64,000 nt of DNA from CAZYFH01 sp965197395 (GTDB lineage: Bacteria > Acidobacteriota > Vicinamibacteria > Vicinamibacterales > UBA8438): contig CBDANB010000006.1 of the NCBI GenBank assembly GCA_965197395.1, positions 1 to 64,000 on the forward strand, in the 5' to 3' direction. Positions 8,704 to 17,568 of this stretch are shown here, in pieces. Position numbers and translations under genes: made by a program. The first letter of the stretch is position 1; the number at the start of each line of letters is the position of its first letter. The notes under the pieces were generated by a model that had not been told where the DNA came from, ran no database searches, and saw only the letters and a program-made list of their open reading frames with translations.

Positions 8704-9712
8704 GTGAGCGACGATACCACCAAGGACCTGCGCGGCACGATTCAGGTCGACGAAGGCCAGTTGCAGGGGCACGTCGACGAGGTCGTTCGGACGAGCGTCG
8801 AGGAGACGCTGAACACGATGCTCGAGGTCGAAGCCGACCAACTCTGCAAGGCTCAGCGCTATGAACGGTCCCCGGAGCGGGCCGATACGCGCGCGGGCCA
8901 TTACGACCGGAAGCTCCAGACGAAGGCCGGCGACGTGACGCTCAAGGTCCCCAAGCTGCGCACGCTGCCGTTCGAGACGGCGATCATCGAGCGGTATCGC
9001 CGGCGGGAAGCGTCGGTCGAAGAAGCGCTGGTGGAGATGTATCTGGCGGGCGTGAGTGTCCGCCGCGTGGAAGACGTGACCGAAGCGCTCTGGGGCACGC
9101 GGGTGAGCTCCGGGACGGTCAGCCGGCTGAATCAGCGCATCTACGAGCAGATTGAAGCGTGGCGCCAGCGCCCGATTACCGGGACGTATCCCTATGTCTA
9201 TGTCTATCTCGACGGGGTCAGCCTGAAGCGAAGCTGGGGCGGTGAAGTGCGCAATGTCTCGGTGTTGATCGCCATCGGCGTCGGCACGGATGGCTACCGC
9301 CACATCCTGGGCGTCGCCGAAGGCGAGAAAGAGGATCTGGAGGGCTGGCGGAGCTTCTTACGTCATCTGAAGGCGCGTGGGTTGAAGGGCGTCCAGCTGG
9401 TCGTCAGTGACGCCTGCGTCGGGCTGGTCGAGGCGGCGGCCGAGTGCTATCCCAAGGCCCGGTGGCAACGGTGCGTGGTCCACTGGTATCGGAACGTCTT
9501 CTCGCACGTCCCGCGGGGCCAGCTCGACGTGGTCGCCCGGATGCTGAAAGCGATTCACGCGCAAGAGGACCGTACAGCCGCCGCGCTCAAAGCCAAAGCC
9601 GTGGCAGCAAAGCTGACGACCATGAAACTGTGGAAAGCCGCGACACTCGTTCGCGACACCGTTAATCAGACGCTGACCTACTACACGTTCCCCCGCACCC
9701 ACTGGCGCCCTA
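8704..9712 (+). pseudogene. IS256-family (Mutator) transposase, C-terminally truncated
   Basis: A clear IS256-type transposase starts at GTG 8704 with GAGG upstream. It keeps KVPKLRTLPFETAIIERYRR, the first catalytic aspartate region VYVYLDGVSLKRSWGG, the second in VVSDACVGLVEAAAECYP, and WQRCVVHWYRNV. Family identity stops at TYYTFPRTHWRP near 9710. The usual NPLERIMREIRRRTRVVG block with the third catalytic glutamate is missing, and the open frame continues to 9957 only by reading the antisense of the next gene. It therefore lacks a complete DDE triad. Confidence 0.9.
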
Positions 9713-9725
9713 GGAACGATGCATC

Positions 9726-10079
9726 TCACCCGGCTGGACGAATGGCGCGCGTATACTCACCGTCTGCGTCCGGCTCGCTCTCGATCAAAACCAACGTTCC
9801 ATCGGCTCCGTACGTAAGGCGCCTATCAGACCGGCCGTCGCCATTCTCATCGAACGCGACCGTGGCGAGAGCGTCGCCTGCGAAAGTCTCCCATTTGTCG
9901 ACCCGCCCGTCTTGGTTGGCATCCTCCTCCGCCCGGACCAGGAGGTCGGCCTCGTAGTACTCCCACCGATCGATGGACCCGTCCCGCAGCGTGGAGAGCT
10001 CCACCCTGGCGATGCTCCCGTCCGCGCCCTCATAGGCCCATCCGTCCTCGACACCCTCATTCGCTCTTGAAAACCCCAC
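9726..10079 (-). CDS. EF-hand-like aspartate-rich repeat protein, N-terminus missing
   Basis: 117 residues made of repeats of the type D-x-N-x-D-G-x-x-D-x-W-E-x-Y/F (for example EEDANQDGRVDKWETF and FDENGDGRSDRRLTYG), which look like single-loop calcium-binding motifs. No signal peptide is present. The frame stays open upstream of GTG 10079 through SPNEDGLQKVGF to an in-frame stop near 10130, so another repeat precedes the nominal start. The neighbouring gene 10169-10648 has the signal peptide and the same repeat. The two may be halves of one disrupted lipoprotein gene or adjacent paralogues. The truncated IS256 gene ends 14 bp away. Confidence 0.6.
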   Translation of the reverse strand: MGFSRANEGVEDGWAYEGADGSIARVELSTLRDGSIDRWEYYEADLLVRAEEDANQDGRVDKWETFAGDALATVAFDENGDGRSDRRLTYGADGTLVLIESEPDADGEYTRAIRPAG

Positions 10080-10168
10080 TTTCTGCAGCCCATCTTCATT
10101 GGGGCTCCTCAGCAGAATCTGTGGGCGATTGAAGGCGTCATTTGTCTAAGTAACTGAACGCAAACATC

Positions 10169-10648
10169 TTATGATCTCTTCAGCCGGCCATTTTTCCGGG
10201 GTTCACTTCCCCGAACCCTACACCCGGGGTCCGGAGCCCCCGTGCTTCGCCCCTCTCCAGCGTTGGAAAGCTGACCGGCCGGATGCGGGTTGAGTGCGAG
10301 CCGGATGCGATTGACTTCCGTGCGCAAGTCCTCCGGCGAAGCCCCCCGCTCGAGCATCGCCTGCACGGCGCGCCGGAGGCCCCGTTCGTAGTACTCCCAG
10401 CGCTCGATCAGCCCATCTTCATTGGCGTCCACCTCTGCCCGCAGCACGGCTGTGCCATCCATGTATGTCCAGACATCGACCGTGCCATTGTCGTTCGAAT
10501 CATAGGTCAGCAGCTCGAGCCGGCCGGTTTCTTCGTTGTATTCGGCGCCGATCGCGCGTTCGAGCCGCTCCTGCTCGGGATCCGGCGCGCACGCGACAAC
10601 CAACGGCGACACCGCGAGAACCACGACAATCGGTGTCTTCACGAACAC
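10169..10648 (-). CDS. Lipoprotein with EF-hand-like repeats
   Basis: 159 residues. The N-terminus MFVKTPIVVVLAVSPLVVAC is a lipoprotein signal with the lipobox cysteine at residue 20. Two D-x-N/D-x-x-G repeats follow (TYDSNDNGTVDVWTYM and AEVDANEDGLIERWEYYERG), which resemble solitary EF-hand calcium loops. The last 60 residues (after NPHPAGQ) are proline/arginine-rich and unlike the repeats, which hints that the original 3' end has been replaced. Function unknown; probably on the periplasmic face of a membrane. See the related fragments at 9726-10079 and 18695-19022. Confidence 0.65.
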   Translation of the reverse strand: MFVKTPIVVVLAVSPLVVACAPDPEQERLERAIGAEYNEETGRLELLTYDSNDNGTVDVWTYMDGTAVLRAEVDANEDGLIERWEYYERGLRRAVQAMLERGASPEDLRTEVNRIRLALNPHPAGQLSNAGEGRSTGAPDPGCRVRGSEPRKNGRLKRS

Positions 10649-10995
10649 GTCCCACGTGAGGCGAAGTCCCGTTTCACGTCGGAATCGAGTTTCGACGGAC
10701 GCCTGAACATGCTACCGCTCTGTCACTTACACGAAGCGACAAGCATTCAACCGTAGGCGAGCCCGGCCGCAGCCGCTTTGGCCGCTCAAGGGCCCACGTG
10801 GCACGCCCTACCACAGTCGTATCGGTATCTCGCAAACAGTCTGCCAGTGCGAAGGCACACCACAGACACACGCAACGCGCTGATAATAGCAGGCTTACAA
10901 CCTTGATTCAGATTTGGATTCTTCTTAGGCGGACCACCAAAGTGCTACAGAACCGCACACACGACAGACACGATCGGCCGAGCGACACGCATCAA
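10649..10995. other. Intergenic region without recognised features
   Basis: About 350 bp between the lipoprotein start and the M20 peptidase stop. Base composition is less GC-rich than the genes, especially around 10870-10940. I see no gene, RNA or clear promoter. It must hold the promoter for the minus-strand lipoprotein, but no strong -35/-10 pair stands out. Confidence 0.5.
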
Positions 10996-12369
10996 CTACG
11001 TCCTGATCTGGCCGAACTCGCCGTACAGGGCGGTCGAGGCTATGATGCCGTTGTGAAAATTCGTTAGATCCAGCTTCTCGTTAGGCGCATGCGCGTTCTC
11101 GTCCGGTAGCCCGACGCCGAAGAGCACCGACGGCAGACCGAGCACTTCCTGGAAGGTCGAGACGACCGGAATCGACCCGCCCTCGCGGGTGAAGACCGGT
11201 CGGCGGCCGAACCCCCGCTCGATGGCTCGGCCCGCGGCCTGGACGAACGGATTGTCGAACGCGGTCATCCATGGCTTGCCACTGTGCATTCTGGTCACCA
11301 TGAGTTCGACGGTCTTCGGTGCGACCTTCTTCGCGTAGGCCTCGAACAGGTCGGCGACCTTGTCCGGATCCTGATCCGGCACCAACCGCATGCTGACCTT
11401 GGCCATCGCCACTGCCGGGATGACCGTCTTCGCCCCGTCCCCGGTAAAGCCCGATTGCAGGCCGTTGACCTCGAACGTTGGTCGCGCCCAGAGCCGCTCC
11501 AGCGTTGTATACCCAGCCTCGCCGGCGAGCTTTGGCGCCCCGAGCGCGTTCCGATACCGCCGCTCGTTGAATGGCAGCTTGGCGAACTCGGCCCGCTCCA
11601 CGTCCGTCAGCGCACGCACGTCGTCGTAGAACCCCGAGATTTTCACCCGCCCGCTCCGGTCCTTCATCTGACTGAGCAGCTGCGCGAGCACGAACGCCGG
11701 GTTGGCCACCGCGCCGCCGAAGGAACCGGAATGGAGGTCCGTCGTGGTTCCCCTAAGGTCGACCTGGAAGTAGGTCAGCCCGCGGAGGCCGTAGCAGATG
11801 GATGGCACGCCCCGGTCGAACATCGGGGAGTCGGAAATCACAACGACATCGGCGTCCAACTCGGGCTTGTGATCACGGATGAAGCCGTCGAGGTGCTCGC
11901 TACCCACCTCTTCCTCACCCTCGAGGACGACCTTCAGGTTGACCGGGAGCCGGTCGTTCTGCCGCAGGTAGGCTTCGATCGCCTTGAAGTGCATGAAGAT
12001 CTGGCCCTTGTCGTCCGCCGCGCCGCGCGCGTAGATCTCGCCCTCGCGCACCGTCGCCTCGAATGGCGGCGATTCCCACTCGTCGAGCGGGTCGACCGGC
12101 TGCACGTCGTAGTGCCCGTAGAAGAGGATGGTCGGCGCATCGTCGGCGTGGAGCCAGTCGCCGTATACGACCGGGTTGCCCGGGGTGTCGACGAGCCGGA
12201 CGTTCTCCAGACCGATGCGGGTCAGCTCGTCGCGGGTCCATTCGGCGCACCGCTTCACGTCCGCGGCATGCTCCGGCAGCGCGCTGATGCTTGGAATGGC
12301 GAGATACGCTGTGAGCTCGTCGACGTAGCGGTCCCGATTCGTGTTGATGAAGTCGATGACGTTTTGCAC
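10996..12369 (-). CDS. M20-family metallopeptidase (dipeptidase)
   Basis: Zinc-dependent exopeptidase/dipeptidase of the ArgE/DapE/CPG2 clan, 457 residues, cytoplasmic (no signal peptide). Metal-binding motifs are plain: GHYDVQPVDP at about residue 85 (His and following Asp), ARGAADDKGQ at about 114 (bridging Asp), EGEEEVGSEHLDG at about 150 (catalytic Glu pair) and HAPNEKLDL near the C-terminus (last His). The dimerisation lid lies between residues about 205 and 370. Length and motif spacing match the CNDP-like dipeptidases. The start ATG 12369 leads directly into the conserved helix, so it is likely right. Confidence 0.9.
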   Translation of the reverse strand: MQNVIDFINTNRDRYVDELTAYLAIPSISALPEHAADVKRCAEWTRDELTRIGLENVRLVDTPGNPVVYGDWLHADDAPTILFYGHYDVQPVDPLDEWESPPFEATVREGEIYARGAADDKGQIFMHFKAIEAYLRQNDRLPVNLKVVLEGEEEVGSEHLDGFIRDHKPELDADVVVISDSPMFDRGVPSICYGLRGLTYFQVDLRGTTTDLHSGSFGGAVANPAFVLAQLLSQMKDRSGRVKISGFYDDVRALTDVERAEFAKLPFNERRYRNALGAPKLAGEAGYTTLERLWARPTFEVNGLQSGFTGDGAKTVIPAVAMAKVSMRLVPDQDPDKVADLFEAYAKKVAPKTVELMVTRMHSGKPWMTAFDNPFVQAAGRAIERGFGRRPVFTREGGSIPVVSTFQEVLGLPSVLFGVGLPDENAHAPNEKLDLTNFHNGIIASTALYGEFGQIRT

Positions 12370-12406
12370 GGACGCTCCTGGGCTTAGGGTTTAGGCTTGC
12401 CGCCGC

Positions 12407-13288
12407 TCATTCTGCAATGGGGACCTCAATCGGCAGGTCTTCCCGGTCGCCCCACTCCTTCCAGGACCCGATGTAGTTGCGCACCTTCGGATACCCGAGG
12501 AGCCGGAGCGCCAGATAGCTGTGGGCCGCCCGATAGCCTCCCTGGCAGTAGGACACCACCTCTCGGTCCTGTGTGACGCCGGCCCGTCCGTACATCTCCT
12601 CAAGCTCGGCGGCCGGTTTGAACGCACCGTCCTCGGCAAGATTCCTGGTCCACTCGATGTGCACCGCCCCCGGGATCGCGCCGCCGCGCTTCGCGCGCAC
12701 GGTCGTACCGCGATACTCCCCGTCGCTCCGGGTGTCGAGCACGACCACGGCCGCGGCATCGAGGCTGTCGCGGACATGGCGCCACGTGGCCAGCCGCGAA
12801 TCGATGCGACCGACGGTCCAGCTGCCGCGTTTCGGTGGCGCGGCCTCGGTGGTTGTGAAGTGCCCGCCGCGCTCCCAGGCGGCGACGCCGCCGTCGAGAA
12901 GCCGCGTGTCCGGGTGGTCGAAGAGCTCCAGGAACCAGAACGCCCGGGCTGCGCGAATCCCCGACTGCTCGTCGTAGACGACGACCGGTCGGTCGGCGGA
13001 GACACCGCGCGACGTCAGCAGGTGCGCGATCATCCAGAGAAACGCATCCAGCGGAGCGGGGTCTGTGTCGATCAGGCTGAGCCCGAATAGATCGAGGTGG
13101 GCAGCGCCGGGGATGTGACCGGCCGCAAACGCTTCGGCCGGACGCAGATCGAGGACGATGGGCGTCCCGTCGCTTTGGACCAGTGGATGGCCCGCGGCCG
13201 AGCCCGACGGGACGCCGAGCTGTCGCGCCAGCTCCGCCGGTGTGATCAGTAGCTCGGGGTTGGCGTACCCCTTTGGGTTGTCTGCCAT
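12407..13288 (-). CDS. Thiosulfate/3-mercaptopyruvate sulfurtransferase (two rhodanese domains)
   Basis: 293-residue tandem rhodanese. The first domain (about 12-150) contains VLDLRPAEAFAAGHIPGAAHLDL but no catalytic cysteine, as expected for the inactive structural half. The second (about 170-285) has VLDTRSDGEYRG and the active-site loop VVSYCQGGYRA with the persulfide-forming Cys near residue 251. The six-residue loop CQGGYR is closer to thiosulfate- than to mercaptopyruvate-specific enzymes (usually CGSGVT), but specificity is uncertain. It lies 37 bp upstream of the M20 peptidase on the same strand. Confidence 0.88.
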   Translation of the reverse strand: MADNPKGYANPELLITPAELARQLGVPSGSAAGHPLVQSDGTPIVLDLRPAEAFAAGHIPGAAHLDLFGLSLIDTDPAPLDAFLWMIAHLLTSRGVSADRPVVVYDEQSGIRAARAFWFLELFDHPDTRLLDGGVAAWERGGHFTTTEAAPPKRGSWTVGRIDSRLATWRHVRDSLDAAAVVVLDTRSDGEYRGTTVRAKRGGAIPGAVHIEWTRNLAEDGAFKPAAELEEMYGRAGVTQDREVVSYCQGGYRAAHSYLALRLLGYPKVRNYIGSWKEWGDREDLPIEVPIAE

Positions 13289-13391
13289 CGGGTCATCAGC
13301 TCTTCAGCGCGGAAAACGGCGGAACGCTCGCTGGCGGCCCCGCCCAAAGCGGTACACGAGAGAGTGAGAATCGAAAGTGAAGCCGTACTTG

Positions 13392-13655
13392 TCAATCAGA
13401 ATTCTTGACATGCTCGCGGTACAGCGCCTCGCCGATGTAGTGGTCGTGGCGATCCGACACATCGGTCAGCCCGCTCGAGGAGATGTTGATCAGCTTGTCG
13501 TAGGCCTCGCGTGGAACCGGCTTACGTGCCGGCCTTAGATATCGTTCCACCGCTCGGCGGATGAGCTCGGCCACCGAAGCGTGCTCTCGGCGAGCTTTCT
13601 TCCTCAGGGCCTCCATCTGCCTGGGCTCGAGGTAGACCGTAGTTCTGGCCTTCAT
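13392..13655 (-). CDS. Ribbon-helix-helix protein, VapB/CopG-type orphan antitoxin
   Basis: 87 residues from ATG 13655. The beginning MKARTTVYLEPRQMEALRKKA is a textbook ribbon-helix-helix DNA-binding motif, and the tail DVSDRHDHYIGEALYREHV resembles VapB antitoxins, which normally precede a PIN-domain VapC. No VapC gene follows: downstream is the rhodanese. Longer starts at 13676 and 13730 are possible, but 13655 matches the family start. It may be a solitary transcription regulator or a remnant of a toxin-antitoxin pair. Confidence 0.75.
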   Translation of the reverse strand: MKARTTVYLEPRQMEALRKKARREHASVAELIRRAVERYLRPARKPVPREAYDKLINISSSGLTDVSDRHDHYIGEALYREHVKNSD

Positions 13656-13736
13656 TGACTCCTCGTATCGCACCATGATGCTAGCATCACGCTTTTCGTA
13701 GGGCTGGATCTGGCTCCAACAGCGTGGCAAGCGTCT

Positions 13737-15080
13737 CTAAACCAGCAGGATGTAGCGAAGGACGAAGAGGACGGCAAACAGCTTGACCAGCCAATGAACC
13801 TCGCGATGGCGTCCCGCCGCGATCTTCAGCATCGTAAATGCGATGAAGCCGAAGGCGATTCCATCGGTGATGCTGACGCTCAGCGGCATGATGACGATGG
13901 TCAGGAACGCCGGGACGGCCTCGGTGGGATCGTCCCAGGCGATGAGCCGCACGCCCTTCATCATCAAGGTGCCGACGATGATGAGCGCCGGCGCGATGAC
14001 CGGGTAGAGCGTCGGTCCATCCGGCGTCTGATAACCGCCGCCGAACATCGCGACGAGCGGCGAAAAGAAGAGCGCCGATACGAACAGGCCGGCCGTGACG
14101 ATGGCGGTGAGACCGGTCCGCCCCCCGGCCGACACGCCGGTGGCGCTCTCGATGTAGGCCGTGACGGTCGATGTCCCGAGACCGGCGCCCACCACCGTGC
14201 CGACGGCGTCGGCCATCAGCGCACCGCGCGCCCGGGGGAGCGTCCCGTCACGCATCAGCCCCGCCTGTTCGGCCACACCGACGAGCGTCCCGACCGAGTC
14301 GAACAACGCAAGGAAGAAGAAGACGAACACGACGGCGACCATCTCCGGCTGGAACACCCCGGCCAGGTCGAGCTGCAGCAGCGTCGGACCGATCGACGGC
14401 GGGCGGCTGGCAACGCCCTCGAACGTCGTCATGCCGGTTGCCCACGCGGCGCCGCCGGACGCGAGGATGCCAACCAGAAGGGCGCCTCGAACCCCGCGCA
14501 CCATCAAGACAGCCGCGACGATTAAACCGAGGAGCGCAACGATGACGGGTGGTCGCGTCAGGTCTCCCAGCGTAACCAGCGTGCCGGGCGAGTCGACGAC
14601 GATCCCGGCCCACTGCAACCCGACCATCGCGATGAGCAACCCGATCCCGACGGCGATGGCGTGCTTCAACGACGTTGGTATGGCGGTGATGAGTCGTTCT
14701 CGCAAGCCGACGCCGGCCGTCAGGATGAAGAGCAGACCGGCGACAGCCACGCCGCCGAGCGCGACCTGCCACGGCACCTCCATCGCGACGATGACGGTGA
14801 ATGCGAAGTAGAAGTTGTGCCCCATCGCGGGCGCGACCGCGATGGGGTAATTGGCGAAGAACCCCATCATCAGCGTCGCTGCGGCGCTCGCGACGCACGT
14901 CGCGACGAACACGGCGCCGAAATCCATACCGACCGAGGCGAGCAATGCCGGCTGGACGAAGATGATGTACGCGAGCGTGAGGAAGGTCGTCGTCCCGGCG
15001 AGGACCTCGGTTCGCACCGAGGTGCGGTTCTCGGAGAGCGCGAACAGCGAATCGAGCGCCCCCGTCACGCCAGCTCCCAC
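13737..15080 (-). CDS. NCS2-family purine permease (AzgA-like)
   Basis: 447-residue inner-membrane transporter with about 12-14 hydrophobic segments. The start LDSLFALSENRTSVRTEVLAGTTTFLTLAYIIFVQP is typical of the AzgA/GhxP hypoxanthine-adenine-guanine branch of NCS2. The family substrate motif appears as APAMGHNFYFAF (usual form APGMGLNAYF), with a histidine in place of the usual leucine. Later segments include AGLFVSALFFSPLVAMFG and PALIIVGTLMM. It would import purine bases with protons. The start overlaps the metallo-hydrolase stop by 16 bp, so the two genes are probably co-expressed. Confidence 0.88.
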   Translation of the reverse strand: MGAGVTGALDSLFALSENRTSVRTEVLAGTTTFLTLAYIIFVQPALLASVGMDFGAVFVATCVASAAATLMMGFFANYPIAVAPAMGHNFYFAFTVIVAMEVPWQVALGGVAVAGLLFILTAGVGLRERLITAIPTSLKHAIAVGIGLLIAMVGLQWAGIVVDSPGTLVTLGDLTRPPVIVALLGLIVAAVLMVRGVRGALLVGILASGGAAWATGMTTFEGVASRPPSIGPTLLQLDLAGVFQPEMVAVVFVFFFLALFDSVGTLVGVAEQAGLMRDGTLPRARGALMADAVGTVVGAGLGTSTVTAYIESATGVSAGGRTGLTAIVTAGLFVSALFFSPLVAMFGGGYQTPDGPTLYPVIAPALIIVGTLMMKGVRLIAWDDPTEAVPAFLTIVIMPLSVSITDGIAFGFIAFTMLKIAAGRHREVHWLVKLFAVLFVLRYILLV

Positions 15081-15883
15081 TCGTCGTTCGGTGCTTCGAC
15101 CGCGCGCCGCTCCTCTCGCAGCTTGACCAGATGCGCGACCACGCTGTCGACAGCGGCCCCGCGCAGATCCGCGGAAAGCCCCTGGTAGATGCGGTCGGCG
15201 ATGGCTTCCGGAGTGCGACAGCCGTCACCGAGTGCGGCGACGATCTGCTCTTCGCGTCGCCTCCGATGGTCGAAGTAATGCTGAATGAGGGCCGCCGGGG
15301 CGTCGACCTTGGGACCGTGCGCCGGCAGCAACGTTGCCGGTCTGAGGTCGAGCACACGATGGAGTGATGCCAGATAGGCGCGCAGGCTGCCCTCGCCGCT
15401 GCCGGGCACGACAACCGTGCCACCCTTGATGACGAGGTCGCCGCACAAGAGGGTTCTGCTCTCGTCGTGAAAGAAGCAGAGGTGATCGGGTGCGTGCCCC
15501 GGCGTGTGGACCGCGCGCAGTACGGCGTCGCCGGCCCTCACCTCAACGCCGTCGCCGAGCGGCGACCAGTCGACGTGATACCGCGAGTCTCGTTCCGGCC
15601 ACGGCATCTTCAAGAACTCGGTGCCCGGCCACCGCTTCGCGATCGCTTCCGCTCCCGACGCGTGATCGGTGTGCCCGTGTGTGACCACGATCCGGACGAG
15701 CTCCGCGCCGTCGGTCGCGAGCGCCGCCGCGAGCGCGTCGAGGTGCCGCGCATGACCGACCCCGGCATCGATGAGCGTCGGCTCGGCGCCCCGGAGAAGG
15801 TATGTGTTGTTGCCGTCGCCGGTGTAGGGCCCCGGGTTGAAGCCGGGGATCAGCGTGATGCGGTCGGTGAACGCAGGCGTCAC
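15065..15883 (-). CDS. Metallo-beta-lactamase-fold hydrolase (LACTB2-like)
   Basis: 272 residues from GTG 15883. The zinc signature is THGHTDHASG at about residue 68, with further ligands in HTPGHAPDHLCF (about 130), GDLVIKGG and LLPAHGPKV. The C-terminal helix pair (DHRRRREEQIVAALGDG..EAIADRIY) is the winged-helix-like tail of LACTB2/GloB-related hydrolases and RNases. A start at 15943 is possible but would overlap the divergent ThyX gene; GTG 15883 begins right at the conserved strand. Substrate unknown. Confidence 0.82.
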   Translation of the reverse strand: MTPAFTDRITLIPGFNPGPYTGDGNNTYLLRGAEPTLIDAGVGHARHLDALAAALATDGAELVRIVVTHGHTDHASGAEAIAKRWPGTEFLKMPWPERDSRYHVDWSPLGDGVEVRAGDAVLRAVHTPGHAPDHLCFFHDESRTLLCGDLVIKGGTVVVPGSGEGSLRAYLASLHRVLDLRPATLLPAHGPKVDAPAALIQHYFDHRRRREEQIVAALGDGCRTPEAIADRIYQGLSADLRGAAVDSVVAHLVKLREERRAVEAPNDEWELA

Positions 15884-15930
15884 GTGAGGGATCAGTTGAC
15901 GATGTGACGAGGGCGCGGCGATTATACCGC

Positions 15931-17568
15931 GTGCCTTCCGCACCTCCCACGCGCGAGTCTTTCACGCTCGACGAATCGGAAGCGCTCTCGCCGTTCTTCT
16001 CCAACGTCGACCAATCGGTTTTCGTCCTGATGAACCTGCCGGAGGTGGTCAAGGGCGCGCTGTTCGCCCGATACTCGCGCTCCGCGAAATCCCTGCGCCG
16101 TTTGTTTCTCGATGAGTTCCGGCGTAGCGTGCCGACGCTCCAGCATGCCGCCGGCGGCACGGAGGTCGGTGTCGAGCGGGCGGAGCGCCTCTATGAGCGC
16201 ATCTTCGGCGGGTACGGAGACGATTCCGTCGCCCAGCTCGGGGGCGCACACGTCGCGTGCGAGGGCGCGTCCAACGTCCTCACCAAGATCCTCGAACGCG
16301 GCCGTCTGATGGCCTATCTCGAACAGTCAACACGCTACGTGCCGTACACGGATCGACCCGGCGGCAAATGGAAGTACGTCGTGCCGGCGGAGATCACAGA
16401 TGATGATGCGCTCACCGCCGACTACACCACCGCCCTCGACCGAGCGTTCGAGATCTACGCGCGCTGGATAGAGCCGGTGCAGGCCCACTTCCGTGCCCGG
16501 CATCCGCAGTCTGAGACCGACTCCGACGGCGTCTACCGCGCGGTGATACGGGCGAAGGCGCTCGATACGCTCCGTGGCCTGCTCCCAGCCGCCACCCGTT
16601 CCAACGTCGGGATCTACGGCTCCGGACAGGCCTACGAAGCGCTGCTCCTCAACATGCGTGTCCATCCGTTGCTCGAGGCACAAGAGACGGCGGCGGCGAT
16701 GCTTCCTGAGCTGAGGCGCGTCATCCCGGCGTTTCTTTCGCGCGTCGACCGTGAAGATCGCGGCGTGCGATGGAGCGAGTACCTGGCCCAGCGACGCGAG
16801 GCCACGCGCGCGATAGCCGACACGCTCCTCGCTGACGCCGAGCCGGACCCATCAGCGGAGGTGGAACTGACGGAGTGGGACCCGGACGGCGAGGTCAAGG
16901 TGGTGGCGGCTGCGCTCTACGCCAGCTCGCACCTGCCGGAAGCACAGCTCCTCTCAGTATCCCGCGCGATGTCGACCGAGGACCGCCTGCGCGTCCTACG
17001 AGCCTATGTCGGTGACCGGGCCAACCGCCGGCACCGTCCGGGGCGCGCATTCGAGCGCGCCTCGTATTGCTTCGACGTGCTCTCGGACTACGGCGCCTTC
17101 CGAGACCTCCAACGCCACCGCATGCTGTCGATCGACTGGCAGGACCTCACCGCGAGACACGGCTATGCGATGCCCGAGGCGATCGAGGACGTGCGCGCGC
17201 TGGACGACTGGCGACGCGTCATGGACGACTCGGCTGCGCTACAAGCCAGGCTCACAGCGCGTTATCATCCGCTCGTCGCGCAGTACGGCGTGTCGATGGC
17301 GTATCGCATCCGTTACTACATGCGGATGAATGCGCGGGAAGCGATGCACGTCCTCGAGCTGAGGACGGCGCCGCAGGGCCATCCAGCCTATCGACGCGTC
17401 TGCCAGAAGATGCACGAGCTGATCGCGCGCAAGGCGGGTCACACCGCCATCGCTGCGGCCATGACCTTCGTAGATCACTCGGCGGTTGAGCTGGAGCGAC
17501 TCGAGGCGGAGCGCGCCAGTGAGCGAAAGCGGGCCGGTGACGCGGCTCCGATCAGCGACCCCCCGTGA
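15931..17568 (+). CDS. thyX: FAD-dependent thymidylate synthase ThyX, long two-lobed form
   Basis: Flavin-dependent methylation of dUMP to dTMP using methylene-tetrahydrofolate. The protein is about 545 residues, roughly twice a classical ThyX (220-250). The ThyX motif RHRMLSIDWQ is in the second half near residue 395, followed by YRIRYYMRMNAREAMHVLELRTAPQGHPAYR, which is the flavin/dUMP-binding end. The first half has a diverged copy, ERGRLMAYLEQSTRYVPY around residue 120, lacking the RHR triplet. One active lobe plus one degenerate lobe is therefore likely. GTG 15931 is preferred to GTG 15904; TTATAC upstream could be a -10 box. The 3' end overlaps the convergent aminotransferase gene by 17 bp. 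Confidence 0.87.
   Translation: MPSAPPTRESFTLDESEALSPFFSNVDQSVFVLMNLPEVVKGALFARYSRSAKSLRRLFLDEFRRSVPTLQHAAGGTEVGVERAERLYERIFGGYGDDSVAQLGGAHVACEGASNVLTKILERGRLMAYLEQSTRYVPYTDRPGGKWKYVVPAEITDDDALTADYTTALDRAFEIYARWIEPVQAHFRARHPQSETDSDGVYRAVIRAKALDTLRGLLPAATRSNVGIYGSGQAYEALLLNMRVHPLLEAQETAAAMLPELRRVIPAFLSRVDREDRGVRWSEYLAQRREATRAIADTLLADAEPDPSAEVELTEWDPDGEVKVVAAALYASSHLPEAQLLSVSRAMSTEDRLRVLRAYVGDRANRRHRPGRAFERASYCFDVLSDYGAFRDLQRHRMLSIDWQDLTARHGYAMPEAIEDVRALDDWRRVMDDSAALQARLTARYHPLVAQYGVSMAYRIRYYMRMNAREAMHVLELRTAPQGHPAYRRVCQKMHELIARKAGHTAIAAAMTFVDHSAVELERLEAERASERKRAGDAAPISDPP

Noticed and set aside
7909..9303. Single 464-residue minus-strand protein
   Set aside because: Only the last 90 residues match IstB; the rest is antisense of the IS256 transposase.
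13392..13730. VapBC toxin-antitoxin system
   Set aside because: Only the antitoxin-like ribbon-helix-helix gene is present; no PIN-domain gene on either side.
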